Below, piece after piece: positions 1 to 8,047 of a stretch of 64,000 nucleotides of DNA. The stretch covers positions 3,286,001-3,350,000 of the forward strand of contig OZ260079.1 in the NCBI GenBank assembly GCA_965284365.1, given 5' to 3'. Every line of letters begins with the position of its first letter. Within the stretch, counting starts at the first letter, position 1. The notes under the pieces are model-generated. The model was not told the DNA's origin. It made no database searches and worked only from the letters and a program-made list of their open reading frames with translations. The position numbers and the translations under genes were made by a program. The stretch comes from Phragmitibacter sp965284365. GTDB taxonomy: Bacteria; Verrucomicrobiota; Verrucomicrobiia; Verrucomicrobiales; Verrucomicrobiaceae.

Positions 1-383
1 CCGTTGATGCCATCCGCATCGCCAACAAGGAAGGTGTGGTCTTCAAGGATCGCAATGCCCCCTACACTTCAGGTCGTCCTGCCTCCGGAGGACCCCAACT
101 CAAATGGAAGTTCTGGGAAAGCGCATCGTTCATCGTCACCGCCCACAACCGCCAGCGCAGCATCGTGCTGGGACTCTACCGCCAGGGCGAACCTGTCCCA
201 GCCGGTAACGTCACCATTCCGCCCAACCATGCCATCCCAGACGTTGGCGAGGTCGTGGAGTGCCGCTACCTCTACGCGTTCCCGGAAAGCGGGATCATCT
301 ATCAGCCCACCTACCAAAGCACTCGGGACGACATCCCCGTAGAACACTGCGCCCCCTCGCAGCTCAAATACAAACCCGGCTAA
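1..383 (+). CDS. ATP-dependent DNA ligase, C-terminal part (5' end outside window)
   Basis: The reading frame is open from base 3 to the TAA at 381-383, so this is the last ~126 residues of a longer gene. It begins with EGVVFKDRNAPYT, which matches ligase motif IV (EGVV), followed by GRPASGGPQLKWKF with the motif V lysines (K-x-K), then an OB-fold-like segment (SFIVTAHNRQRSIVLGL ... VGEVVECRYLYAF). These are the nucleotide-transfer core and OB domain of ATP-dependent DNA ligases that seal nicks in DNA. Such short ligases are common on plasmids and phages. It precedes a sliding-clamp gene and a DUF932 gene on the same strand, which fits the replication module of a mobile element. Whether the N-terminal adenylation lysine is present cannot be seen here. 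Confidence 0.8.
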   Translation, partial: VDAIRIANKEGVVFKDRNAPYTSGRPASGGPQLKWKFWESASFIVTAHNRQRSIVLGLYRQGEPVPAGNVTIPPNHAIPDVGEVVECRYLYAFPESGIIYQPTYQSTRDDIPVEHCAPSQLKYKPG

Positions 384-414
384 TACCGGGATTCAACCAC
401 GCTACCGACCCCTG

Positions 415-446
415 CAGCCCATGCGCCGTCCCCGGCGCATGGGCTG
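415..446 (+). terminator. GC-rich hairpin after ligase gene
   Basis: A perfect 13-bp stem (415-427 pairs with 434-446) with a 6-base loop lies 31 bases after the ligase stop. There is no T-tract, so it is a hairpin terminator or mRNA-end stabiliser only by position. Confidence 0.5.
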
Positions 447-485
447 TCTGCGTTAAACCTAAAACCAAAAAGGAACCGATACCCT

Positions 486-1940
486 ATGCATGCCATTACC
501 CTGCCCATCGCAGAACTCAAACCGGCCCTCAACGGCCTCGCCAAAGTCATCAACCGCCAGGCAGCCTTGCCGGCTTTGCAATGCCTCCGCGTGGAGCGCA
601 CCTCCGAAGGCTGGATCTGCCTGACTGGCTGTGATCTCAATTCATTCGTAACCGTGCGTTTCGAGCAGCCCGCCTCCGGATCGCCCTGCGCCATGCTGGT
701 CAATTTGGAGGAACTCACCCGTCTTGCCAAAAATTTTGGCAAAGGCGGGTCCTTGGAACTCATCCTCTCTGACAAGGGAGATGTTGCCGCCCGCTTCCCG
801 TTGGCAGGTCAAGCCAATGAAGTGGAGATCAAGCCGTATCGCCTCGCGGACTTCCCGGTCATTCCCCGGCTCAAACATCCTTCCATCAAACTACCGGATC
901 CGGTGCGAACCGCGCTAGAGCAGGCGCTGGCCTGTTCCAGCAACGATCCGGGGCGGGTTGTGTTGATGGGAGCTTACCTTGATGCCAGCAAACCGAATGC
1001 TCATTATCTGGTCGGCACCGATGGCCGCCACCTCTACAGCAGCAACTCGTTTTCGCTGCCGCTGAAGGAATCGCTCATCATCCCGAAACACAAGTTCCTG
1101 GGATGGCGCGACTTCAATCTCGACGGTGAATGGCAACTGCGTGCCGGGAATGCGGAGGGCCTCGACCAGACCTATGTGCAGTTCAGCAGCCGCCGTTGGC
1201 GGTTCATCAGCAAGACCGTGGATGGCAAATACCCCGACTGGAGGAACGTTGTGCCGAACCCGCAACAGGAACAGACGTGCATCACGCTTGATCCGTCCGC
1301 AACTCATGCGGCAGACCGGGCTGTGGGTCTGCTGCCCTGCCACGAAGAAACCTACCGGACCATGGGACTGGAGTGCCGCCAAGGCCAACTGCACCTCATG
1401 GGCAAAGCAACTGGAGACGTCCCCTGGCTGCGCACCCTCATCCAGGGAGCCAGCTACACCGGCCCAGATACCACTGTTTATCTGGACCGCCGATTGTTCC
1501 TGAAGGCTCTGGAGTTCGGCCTGCTGAAGGTCGGTATCATTGACCCGATCTCACCGTTACGGTTCAGCCACGAGGGTCGTCAGATGATCGTGATGCCTAT
1601 TAGGATCCATGATCAGCCAGAACCTCCAGCACAGGCGCCACCTGTCCCGGCCATTCCCCCAGCGCGTTCACCGCACAGTGGCCTCGCCGCACCTCCGCGT
1701 CGCTACTGCGAGCCCCCACAAAACAATGAATCAGGTGGTTCTCCCACATCGAGCGAACCTTCCGTCGAGGAAGCGCTTCAAGCCGTAGAAGAGCTCCGCG
1801 GCACCTTCGGAAGCGGACTAACCCGGCTCCGCGATCTCTCCGCCAAACTGCGGCAGATTCAGCGTGGCCAGAAGACCAATGACCGTGAACTGCGATCCGT
1901 TCGCCAGACACTCAAGGTGCTCCAGGGCGTCCGCCTCTGA
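486..1940 (+). CDS. DNA polymerase III beta clamp-like protein with coiled-coil extension
   Basis: 484 residues. Residues 1 to about 375 look like a DnaN sliding clamp. VGTDGRHLYSSNSF corresponds to the clamp VATDGHRL motif, KTVDGKYPDWRNVVP to the DGKFPDYRRVIP motif, and SHEGRQMIVMPIRI to the conserved C-terminal VMPMR strand. The clamp encircles DNA and tethers polymerase or ligase. Chromosomal DnaN is about 370 residues. Here about 105 residues are added: a proline-rich linker (PPAQAPPVPAIPPARSP) and a charged, probably coiled-coil tail (VEEALQAVEELRGTF to the end). AAGGAA about 10 bases before ATG 486 serves as ribosome binding site. Neighbours are a DNA ligase (a classical clamp partner) upstream and DUF932 downstream. 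It is probably an element-encoded second clamp, not the housekeeping dnaN. Confidence 0.82.
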   Translation: MHAITLPIAELKPALNGLAKVINRQAALPALQCLRVERTSEGWICLTGCDLNSFVTVRFEQPASGSPCAMLVNLEELTRLAKNFGKGGSLELILSDKGDVAARFPLAGQANEVEIKPYRLADFPVIPRLKHPSIKLPDPVRTALEQALACSSNDPGRVVLMGAYLDASKPNAHYLVGTDGRHLYSSNSFSLPLKESLIIPKHKFLGWRDFNLDGEWQLRAGNAEGLDQTYVQFSSRRWRFISKTVDGKYPDWRNVVPNPQQEQTCITLDPSATHAADRAVGLLPCHEETYRTMGLECRQGQLHLMGKATGDVPWLRTLIQGASYTGPDTTVYLDRRLFLKALEFGLLKVGIIDPISPLRFSHEGRQMIVMPIRIHDQPEPPAQAPPVPAIPPARSPHSGLAAPPRRYCEPPQNNESGGSPTSSEPSVEEALQAVEELRGTFGSGLTRLRDLSAKLRQIQRGQKTNDRELRSVRQTLKVLQGVRL

Positions 1941-1967
1941 GGAAGGACTGATGCCTATCCATGGGAG

Positions 1968-2000
1968 AGCCTGAGGACCGCGCCAAGCGGTCCTCAGGCT
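1968..2000 (+). terminator. GC-rich hairpin after clamp gene
   Basis: Perfect 14-bp inverted repeat (1968-1981 with 1987-2000, loop gccaa) 28 bases after the clamp stop. No T-tract follows. It is similar in style to the hairpin after the ligase gene. Confidence 0.5.
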
Positions 2001-2049
2001 GTTCCGGTAACCATTATCCACTCATCACTAAATCCATCTATCAAAAGCT

Positions 2050-2820
2050 ATGAACACTCTATTTGAATCTCCTGCCAGACGCAAAACTCCCAACCTCATC
2101 CTGCACTGCGGCGCACGCGTTGCTTCTATGGATGAGGTGAAGGCTGCACTCACGCCATCCCCCACTGAGAGTTGGTGCCCCATTCCTCATTGGTCGCTGA
2201 TCAACACGATTCAGCGAACCCTTACAACCACCAATCTGCGCATCGGCACCCAGGCCCATGCGCTCAGTCATGAAGGCCAACGGTACTTCGGCCTGATGGA
2301 AATCCAGGGCCGCCGCACTGATGGTGACTATTGCTGGGTGCTCGGACTCAGGAACAGTCACGACAAGACGTTCCCTGCCGGGATCGTAGCCGGTGCCTCG
2401 GTCCTCTGTTGTGACAACTTGAGCTTTTCCGGTGAGGTTAACCTCGCCCGGAAACACACCCGGTTCATCCTGCGGGATCTTCCGATGATCACGGAGCGCG
2501 CTATCGGTCAATTGATGGCCAAATGGCATGACCAAGACAAGCGGATTGCTGCCTACAAGGACACTGACCTTGCCGATGAGATTGCTCACCACCTGATCAT
2601 CCGGGCGACGGATGTCGGCGTGTGCAGCAACCGCTGCATCCCGGGCGTTTTGCACGAATGGCGGGAACCTCGTCATGAAGCATTTGCCACTCGCAATGTC
2701 TGGAGCCTCTTCAACGCGTTTACGGAGACGCTGAAGGATGGCAACCTGGCAGAACTGCCCCATCGCACGCAGGCCTTGCACGGCCTGTTGGACACTCATG
2801 TTGGGCTTGGGCTCAACTGA
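2050..2820 (+). CDS. DUF932 family protein (phage/plasmid-associated)
   Basis: 256 residues. The segment GLRNSHDKTFPAGIVAGASV followed by CCDNLSFSGEV and RKHT is the signature of DUF932 proteins, which occur on plasmids, phages and integrative elements and have no defined biochemical role. There is no signal peptide or membrane segment. It follows the clamp gene in the same orientation with a 109-base gap that contains a strong hairpin, so it may have its own transcript. Fragments of a second copy of this gene, one of them inverted, lie at 4548-4712. Function is not known; association with DNA replication or with DNA entry of mobile elements is an inference from context. Confidence 0.8.
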   Translation: MNTLFESPARRKTPNLILHCGARVASMDEVKAALTPSPTESWCPIPHWSLINTIQRTLTTTNLRIGTQAHALSHEGQRYFGLMEIQGRRTDGDYCWVLGLRNSHDKTFPAGIVAGASVLCCDNLSFSGEVNLARKHTRFILRDLPMITERAIGQLMAKWHDQDKRIAAYKDTDLADEIAHHLIIRATDVGVCSNRCIPGVLHEWREPRHEAFATRNVWSLFNAFTETLKDGNLAELPHRTQALHGLLDTHVGLGLN

Positions 2821-2831
2821 TTGTTCTCTGG

Positions 2832-2866
2832 AAAAGTCGTCCTAGAACAGGAGGGCTTTTCTTTAG
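2832..2866 (+). terminator. Intrinsic terminator after DUF932 gene
   Basis: Imperfect stem (AAAAGTCGTCCT against AGGAGGGCTTTT, loop agaac) followed by CTTTAG, starting 12 bases after the stop. This is the most terminator-like hairpin of the plus-strand block. Confidence 0.55.
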
Positions 2867-3526
2867 CTATCAAATGGTGCGCCCCGGCCATGTGGGAATG
2901 TCCCCCCACCTACTGCGCTTCGTGGCAGCGTGTGGTGGAGCGCCGTCTGAGACTCCAGACCTTATGGGAGTGTCAGCAAGTCCATGGCTACTCTCGGTGA
3001 GTTCAATCCCCGTCTGGAGGGCACGTAATCTTTTTTGGTTCAATGTGTAACCGGGCGATCGAAGTCCGGTAGAGAAAGGGACGCGTAGGCCTTTGCTCAA
3101 CACACTCTTATGTTTCCGCATAACATCTATCTTAACACTGGTCAACACATCTTACCATTATCCCGTGGTATGATCCTTCGTTTTTTCGATCAAGTTAACT
3201 CAGGCTATGATCCGACCAATGCCAATTCCATAGATGACATTGAGATTCGCGTGAATAGCCCTTCGCGGCCCAGTGAATGTCGATAGCACCGGTAAAGAAA
3301 CTCGACGTCGTCTTGCACGAACCCCCCCCTGCGGATTGACAAGAGCGACTCCTGGAATCAAGCAGGCGCAACAGCAGCACCCTGACATACTGCATCCGCG
3401 TTCCCAGGATGCAAACTGTCGGTGCAGATAGTGCTCAGCAGGACGCCCCGACGGCAGGTTAGGGATTGATATGCAAAAAAAGTGTGACGCAACCGATATA
3501 GCTGATAATGTAGGAACACCTAACGA
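2867..3526. other. Gene-poor stretch, 660 bp
   Basis: No convincing coding sequence in either strand. It holds one copy of a conserved promoter-like motif (3046-3073) and AT-rich sequence just before the response regulator gene. It otherwise looks like decayed sequence. Confidence 0.5.
3046..3073 (+). promoter_or_regulatory. ECF-type promoter-like motif, copy 1
   Basis: TGTAAC, 12 bases, then GTCCGGTAGA. The same two blocks with identical 12-base spacing recur at 5153-5180. TGTAAC resembles a -35 element of extracytoplasmic-function sigma factors (AAC core). An ECF sigma remnant lies nearby, so it may be a target or autoregulatory site of that lost regulator. The assignment is inference. Confidence 0.35.
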
Positions 3527-4282
3527 GTGAATATGACTAACGAACCCGTCCGGCATCCAATCTCCGAAAATTCGGTAGGGCTTCTTGCTACCAAAAAAAT
3601 ATCCACGCGTCTTCTGGTCGTGGACGCTCAAGAGGTCGTGCAACAGGGCCTCACGAGCGCTTTTGGGGGGGGGGTGGATGGGTTTGAGATTATTTCCGCC
3701 TCCGCTTATGACGCTGCCCTCAAGATCATCAACGAGACAGATGTCAAGGTGGTGATCGTGGATATTGCTATGTCCGGCAGAGAGGGGATCGATTTTATTA
3801 AAGACATCTATGCTCTGCGTCGAGACCTCCCCATCATCGTGTACACGATGCGGGGGGAAGCAGAATTCGGGTTAAGAGCCATTAAATGCGGTGCCTGGGC
3901 TTACGTGAAAAAATCAGACTCGCTCCTTTGTTTGAAGAAGGCCGTGACAGAGACGCTCAATGGTCGGAAGTATGTGACTCCCGAGCTCGCGCAAAGCTTA
4001 ATGTCGCTTTTACGAAAAGACAGCGACCGGCCTCCGCATGAGGCGCTCTCCGACCGCGAGTTGGATGTCCTCCGCCGATTGGGCGACGGGCAGACCATCA
4101 AGTACATCGCTGCCGAGCTATGCCTGAGTGTGAAAACGGTCAGCACCTACCGCGCGCGGATTTTGGAAAAACTCGAGATGAAGGGGCTTGCGGATCTCGT
4201 GAGATACTGCGTGCACCACGATTTTATTAACCCTTCGTTAGGTGACGCCCGATCGGCGGAGAGTGAAGTAATCCGGCATTAA
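3527..4282 (+). CDS. LuxR/NarL-type response regulator, copy 1
   Basis: 251 residues from GTG 3527 (TAGGA at 3511-3515 precedes it; ATG 3533 is an alternative start). Receiver domain at about residues 24-145: phospho-acceptor Asp in VVIVDIAMSGR, switch Thr in IVYTMRGEAEF, conserved Lys in YVKKSDS. Only one acidic residue remains in the usual acidic pair (LLVVDAQEVV). A LuxR helix-turn-helix follows (LSDRELDVLRRLGDG then LCLSVKTVSTYRARILEKL). It should bind DNA when phosphorylated, as NarL/FixJ proteins do. No kinase gene is adjacent. A close paralogue lies at 6003-6728, with stretches of near-identical DNA (for example 3969-4003 against 6440-6474). Confidence 0.88.
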   Translation: MNMTNEPVRHPISENSVGLLATKKISTRLLVVDAQEVVQQGLTSAFGGGVDGFEIISASAYDAALKIINETDVKVVIVDIAMSGREGIDFIKDIYALRRDLPIIVYTMRGEAEFGLRAIKCGAWAYVKKSDSLLCLKKAVTETLNGRKYVTPELAQSLMSLLRKDSDRPPHEALSDRELDVLRRLGDGQTIKYIAAELCLSVKTVSTYRARILEKLEMKGLADLVRYCVHHDFINPSLGDARSAESEVIRH

Positions 4283-4547
4283 GGGCTGGACGTATCCTAC
4301 GGCTAAAGGGCGCCTTGTGCATGGAGAAACGGTCGCGTGGAGGTCCAGTTTAGACCAGCCCCTAAAGTGGACTACAATGCGGAGACGTTGAGGGCGCCAT
4401 GTTGAGGCATATGGCGCAAGGTCGACGGTGTAGTATCGCCTACTAGCGATCGACCATGCGGAGAAAGGATCTCTGCGGTTTTGAGTGGGGAATGCCTCCC
4501 TGATATGGAGAAACGGCGTCGCCACCTTGCAAAACAAGTCCCGGCAT
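4283..4547. other. Non-coding stretch between response regulator and DUF932 debris
   Basis: 265 bp with no recognisable coding sequence or strong hairpin. It separates an intact gene from the scrambled remnants that follow. Confidence 0.4.
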
Positions 4548-4620
4548 ATGAATGGCAATTTTAGATTACCTGCCTCGGAAGAGTCCTAACCTGATCCTGC
4601 ATTGTGGCGTCCAACTGGCG
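4548..4620 (+). pseudogene. 5' fragment of a second DUF932 gene
   Basis: From ATG 4548 the DNA aligns with the start of the DUF932 gene at 2050. After a one-base shift it encodes PRKSPNLILHCGVQLA, against ARRKTPNLILHCGARVA in the intact gene. The match stops near 4620, where an inverted fragment of the same gene begins. Confidence 0.75.
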
Positions 4621-4712
4621 ACCCAACGTGCGTGTCCAGCAGCCCGTGAAGGGCCTGAGTGCGTTTCGGCAGCTCGGCGAGGTTGCCATCCTTTAATGTC
4701 TCGGTGACCGCC
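4621..4712 (-). pseudogene. Inverted 3' fragment of a DUF932 gene
   Basis: On the minus strand this encodes AVTETLKDGNLAELPKRTQ then ALHGLLDTHVG, matching the C-terminus of the DUF932 protein at 2050-2820 (AFTETLKDGNLAELPHRTQ). It abuts the plus-strand 5' fragment directly. A second DUF932 copy therefore lost its middle and had its tail inverted. Confidence 0.78.
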
Positions 4713-4748
4713 AAGAGAGGCGCCGGGTACTCGCACCTCTCCCTTCAT

Positions 4749-5123
4749 GTGCCCGATGCCGAAGGGCGCTATCTGCATGACGTCGAGTCAAAAGTCGTCA
4801 GCCCGGACCGGGCCTTCGAACGCAAATGGGTGCTGGAGTTGCTGTATCTGGCTAAAGAACATCTGCGGGCTCATTACGCCCTCAAATCGAAGCTGGCGCA
4901 CTTTGAGCAATGGAGGGTGGGCTACTGGATTCGCCCCCATTGGAATGGGCAGGGCGCCGCGGCAGCGGCGTTGGGTGAGAGTGAGGAGACGGTGAAGGTC
5001 GCCATCCACCGAATGCGCAAGCGCTACCGTACCACGCTACTCGCGGAAGTCGCCAAGACCGTAACCGAGGAGAGTGACGTCAGAGATGAGCTGGGCCACC
5101 TGCTGGCGCTCTTTTCCGCCTGA
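4749..5123 (+). pseudogene. ECF sigma factor, C-terminal remnant
   Basis: Residues in this frame from DAEGRYLHD onward resemble the end of a large ECF sigma-factor family found in Verrucomicrobia and Planctomycetes. The segment FERKWVLELLYLAKEHLRAHY is followed by AAAAALGESEETVKVAIHRM, a region 4 helix-turn-helix that reads -35 promoter DNA, then RKRYRTTLLAEVAKTV and the DELGHLLALFSA end. Region 2, which melts the promoter, is absent, replaced upstream by scrambled DUF932 DNA. A functional sigma factor is therefore not expected, although the fragment is open for about 125 codons. Together with the broken anti-sigma gene at 7623 it suggests a decayed sigma/anti-sigma unit. Confidence 0.7.
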
Positions 5124-5152
5124 CGGGATAATATGTTAATTTTCTGCAAAAG

Positions 5153-5180
5153 TGTAACGACGAGGATGGAGTCCGGTAGA
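5153..5180 (+). promoter_or_regulatory. ECF-type promoter-like motif, copy 2
   Basis: TGTAAC-N12-GTCCGGTAGA, identical in both blocks and in spacing to 3046-3073. It lies 30 bases after the ECF sigma remnant and about 47 bases before the frameshifted LuxR-type gene, which it could drive. Confidence 0.38.
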
Positions 5181-5226
5181 TCAGGGAAGCAAAGAGCCTG
5201 GCTCGCTGCACCGCCCCTTATGCATT

Positions 5227-5933
5227 TTGCCATCCGACCCGCCACCTCCAGAAATCTATGTCGCCACGGCAACCGTTTGTGACATGATCTTCGCGACAGC
5301 GGATGGAGACATCTTAGCCGGGACGGCAGCGTTGGAGCGGCTCACGGAGATCGGCGTCTCCGCACCCTTCAGGATGGCCACGACGCCGCCACAGCGTCTG
5401 GTAGAGGGGTTGCAAACGCATGCGGCATGGGAACTACTCCCGGGCTCGGTGTCCGCCCTGGCTAGCATGTTGGGCTTGGGTGGGCATCTTTGGAAAACGG
5501 ACCGGGGGCGATTTGTGTTCTGCTCCGAGGAACCTTCAAGCAGGGCGCGTCCGCATCATGGCTTAACCGCGCGGGAATGTGAGGTGATGCGCTGGGACTG
5601 CGAAGGTAAAACCAATGCAGACATCGCCAGCATCCTTCAGGTTACAGTTCATACTCTTAACAGGCATATAAGAATGTACGTCGGAAGCTCAATGTGGAAT
5701 ACCGCCAACAGGCTATTGTCGCCGTGATGGAAAATAACAAAACGTATTGGCAATATTGCCAATGGAAACCTCAGGATCTATCAGCCATTTCCTTTTCACG
5801 ACGGTCAAGCAGCACTCTGGCTTTTGCCCTCACTTCTGTTCAAGTTAAGCTTGAGTTTCATTTTGAGAAGGGCTTGGCATGGCGATGCAACGCGTCTCCA
5901 GGCAGATCACACAACCGGGAGAGCTCCCTCTAA
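5227..5933 (+). pseudogene. LuxR-type regulator gene with a frameshift in the HTH domain
   Basis: The first frame (TTG 5227 to 5727) gives an N-terminal part of unknown type (residues 1-105) and then a LuxR helix-turn-helix: LTARECEVMRWDCEGKTNAD, IASILQVTVHTLNRHI. At about 5670-5680 the expected continuation NVRRKLNVEYRQQAIVAVM jumps to another frame, which remains open to 5933. A single-base deletion (AAGAATG where AAGGAATG would restore the frame) explains it. Normally such proteins end soon after this point, so the sequence from about 5750 to 5933 is probably run-on. Sequencing error and programmed frameshifting are alternatives. No promoter other than the ECF-like motif upstream was seen. 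Confidence 0.65.
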
Positions 5934-6002
5934 CGAATTTAGGGAAGCATCGTAAAAAGTGGTACACCCGGGTATAAAGCTTACGTTAACCTAACAACGC
6001 TT

Positions 6003-6728
6003 ATGACTACTCAAACTGCAACGTGTTCGATCACAGCCGGTGCTTCGGAAGTTGGGTCGGCCCGGAGAATGAAGGATCGCCTTCTGGTTGTGGATGCACA
6101 GGAGATCGTTCAACGTGGTCTCGTGAGCACTTTTAGCGGCGGAGCCGAGGGGGTTGAGATCGTTTGCGCATCTACTTACGACGCTGCTCTGCGCGCAATT
6201 CACGAAATGGATATTAAGCTGGTAATCGTGGACATCGCCATGCCCGGTAGGGGAGGGCTCAGTTTTATCAAAGATCTGCGGTCAATTCGCAGAGGTCTTC
6301 CCATTATCGTGTACACCATGCGTGGCGAAGCAGAATTCGGGATAAGAGTCATCAAATGCGGGGCATGGGGATTTGTGAGGAAATCGGACTCGCTTCTCAT
6401 CTTGAAGAAGGCCGTGTCTGAGGCGCTCAACGGCCGGAAGTATGTTACTCCCGAGCTCGCGCAAAGCTTAATGTCCGTTTTTCGCAAAGACTGTGATCGG
6501 CTGCCGCATGAAGGCCTCTCCGACCGGGAATTCGATGTTCTGCGTCGTTTGGGGCATGGGGAGCGGATGAAGCAAATCGCGGCTGAGCTGTGCTTGAGCG
6601 TAAAAACGGTCAGTACTTATCGCGCGCGGATTCTCGAAAAATTTGAGATGAAGGGACTTGCGGACATGGTGAAGTATTGCATAGAACATCAATTATTGGG
6701 TCTGGCTACCACGGCGACCTGGCTGTGA
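6003..6728 (+). CDS. LuxR/NarL-type response regulator, copy 2
   Basis: 241 residues from ATG 6003; paralogue of the regulator at 3527 along its whole length. Receiver: phospho-acceptor Asp in VIVDIAMPGR, switch Thr in IVYTMRGEAEF, Lys in FVRKSDS. The acidic pocket again has one Asp (LVVDAQEIV) where most receivers have two adjacent acids. C-terminal LuxR helix-turn-helix: LSDREFDVLRRLGHG then LCLSVKTVSTYRARILEKF. The two copies differ mostly in the N-terminal ~20 residues and the last ~15. No partner kinase is nearby in the element. The pair bracket a block of decayed genes, and a tandem duplication followed by decay of the sequence between them would explain the layout. Confidence 0.88.
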   Translation: MTTQTATCSITAGASEVGSARRMKDRLLVVDAQEIVQRGLVSTFSGGAEGVEIVCASTYDAALRAIHEMDIKLVIVDIAMPGRGGLSFIKDLRSIRRGLPIIVYTMRGEAEFGIRVIKCGAWGFVRKSDSLLILKKAVSEALNGRKYVTPELAQSLMSVFRKDCDRLPHEGLSDREFDVLRRLGHGERMKQIAAELCLSVKTVSTYRARILEKFEMKGLADMVKYCIEHQLLGLATTATWL

Positions 6729-7622
6729 GTCTGAGGTGGGCGGTATCGCGGCAGTCGACCGATTCCGACGTCTGCTGTGTGGAGAACCGTCGAGGATGTG
6801 AGGCGAGAGGCGCCGATGCCTTTTTGCCCTGCAGGGGGGTGGACAACAGCGGCAGCAGATTCGGAAGATAACGCACTACGGTGTTTGCGAGGAAGGTCAA
6901 ATCGTGGCGATGTATCCATCGGTCGAGATCACATGTCTTTCACTGATGCGAATAAGGAGGGGTTTTTTTGGGAAAGCTCTCTAAGGGCGCCGCAATCAGG
7001 AGCGTTCATCCAGTGTTGTCGCAGCATCGCGTCTGTCTCGCCAGTAGCTGCGGACTCCAAGCCTCGCTCTAAGGACGAGACACAGGCTTGAAAGTATGAT
7101 CGTAAGGCTGCAAATGGAATACGAGCCAAAGAATGCTATCATCGTCTGGGTCAGAAATAATGGTGGTCCAAAGCAGGCTGATTAGCCCCTGCGCTCACCA
7201 GCACGAGACCCCGCCTATGCCAGGCCGGATAGCGTCGGATGATACGAGGACGCTGAGATTCGAGCATGCCGAGATATGTCACAGATCGGTGATTGCTTAC
7301 AGCAAAAATTTGTCGTGCATGCTAGAAACCAGCCCGTATCAGGCGACATTGCTAATGAGAAGCGCTGTCAATGCCTTGAGTTTGTTAGTCTTGACACGGT
7401 GTCATCGCGAACAGCGCGCGAAATCCGCCCGGGTAGAAAGCTGGAGATTGCATCGGGGTAGCAATCTGAACGTTGCCAACTATACAACGCCATCGTGGGC
7501 GGCATCCACTATATGAGGGAGGAGGAAGATGGCGCTCGACAAAGCCGCAGCAAATGGTTTATCCAGGGATTGTGAAACCGTGATTCTCGGGATGGGAACT
7601 ATCGTTTGCAGTCAACAAGGTC
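6729..7622. other. Gene-poor stretch, about 890 bp
   Basis: No recognisable protein. A GGAGGAGGA tract at about 7516-7526 precedes a 48-codon frame (ATG 7532), which may be the remains of a gene once upstream of the anti-sigma gene. Nothing else stands out. Confidence 0.4.
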
Positions 7623-8047
7623 ATGATCAGAAAACACCATCGTGGGAATTCGCTGGTCATCGAAACCGATTGTAACGTGCAGGCGGTGCGGGAGGCAACG
7701 AGGTTGTTGCGGCAGTTTCTGGAAGACCGGGGACTTACGCATGAGTAGCTGAATGATTGGGAATTGTTGGCGGTGGAGGCAGGTAATAATGCGGTGCAAC
7801 ATGCCCCGATGGAGCAGCGCTGGTTAAGCGTGCAGTTTCGCGTCGATGCCACGCCGGAGTTCGTAGAATTGACCGTCGTGGACCACACAAAAGGGTTCGA
7901 CTGGCCAGAGCGCGCGAGACTACCTGAGGACGAAGCTGCTGGCGGGCGAGGCCTCTTCCTATTGCTACGCTGAGTGACAGTGTCCAGTACCAGCGGGGAG
8001 AGAAAGAAAACCGGATGGTGGCCCAAAAACGCCGACTGAATAGCTAG
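7623..8047 (+). pseudogene. RsbW-like anti-sigma/serine kinase gene, broken by a stop and a frameshift
   Basis: From ATG 7623 the frame encodes MIRKHHRGNSLVIETD ... LLRQFLEDRGLTHE, then an in-frame TAG at 7746-7748. It continues LNDWELLAVEAGNNAVQH, the N-box of GHKL-type anti-sigma kinases, then VELTVVDHTKGFDW (D-x-x-x-G/F-D motif) and GGRGLFLLL (G2 box). A second lesion near 7968 shifts the frame; the new frame TLSDSVQYQRGEKENRMVAQ ends at 8047, as expected for the family C-terminus. Intact relatives bind and phosphorylate anti-sigma antagonists or sequester sigma factors. Two independent lesions indicate a real pseudogene. Confidence 0.75.

Noticed and set aside
6929..7129. Small frames in the 6.7-7.6 kb gap
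   Set aside because: Composition and lack of start signals look random; no family recognised.
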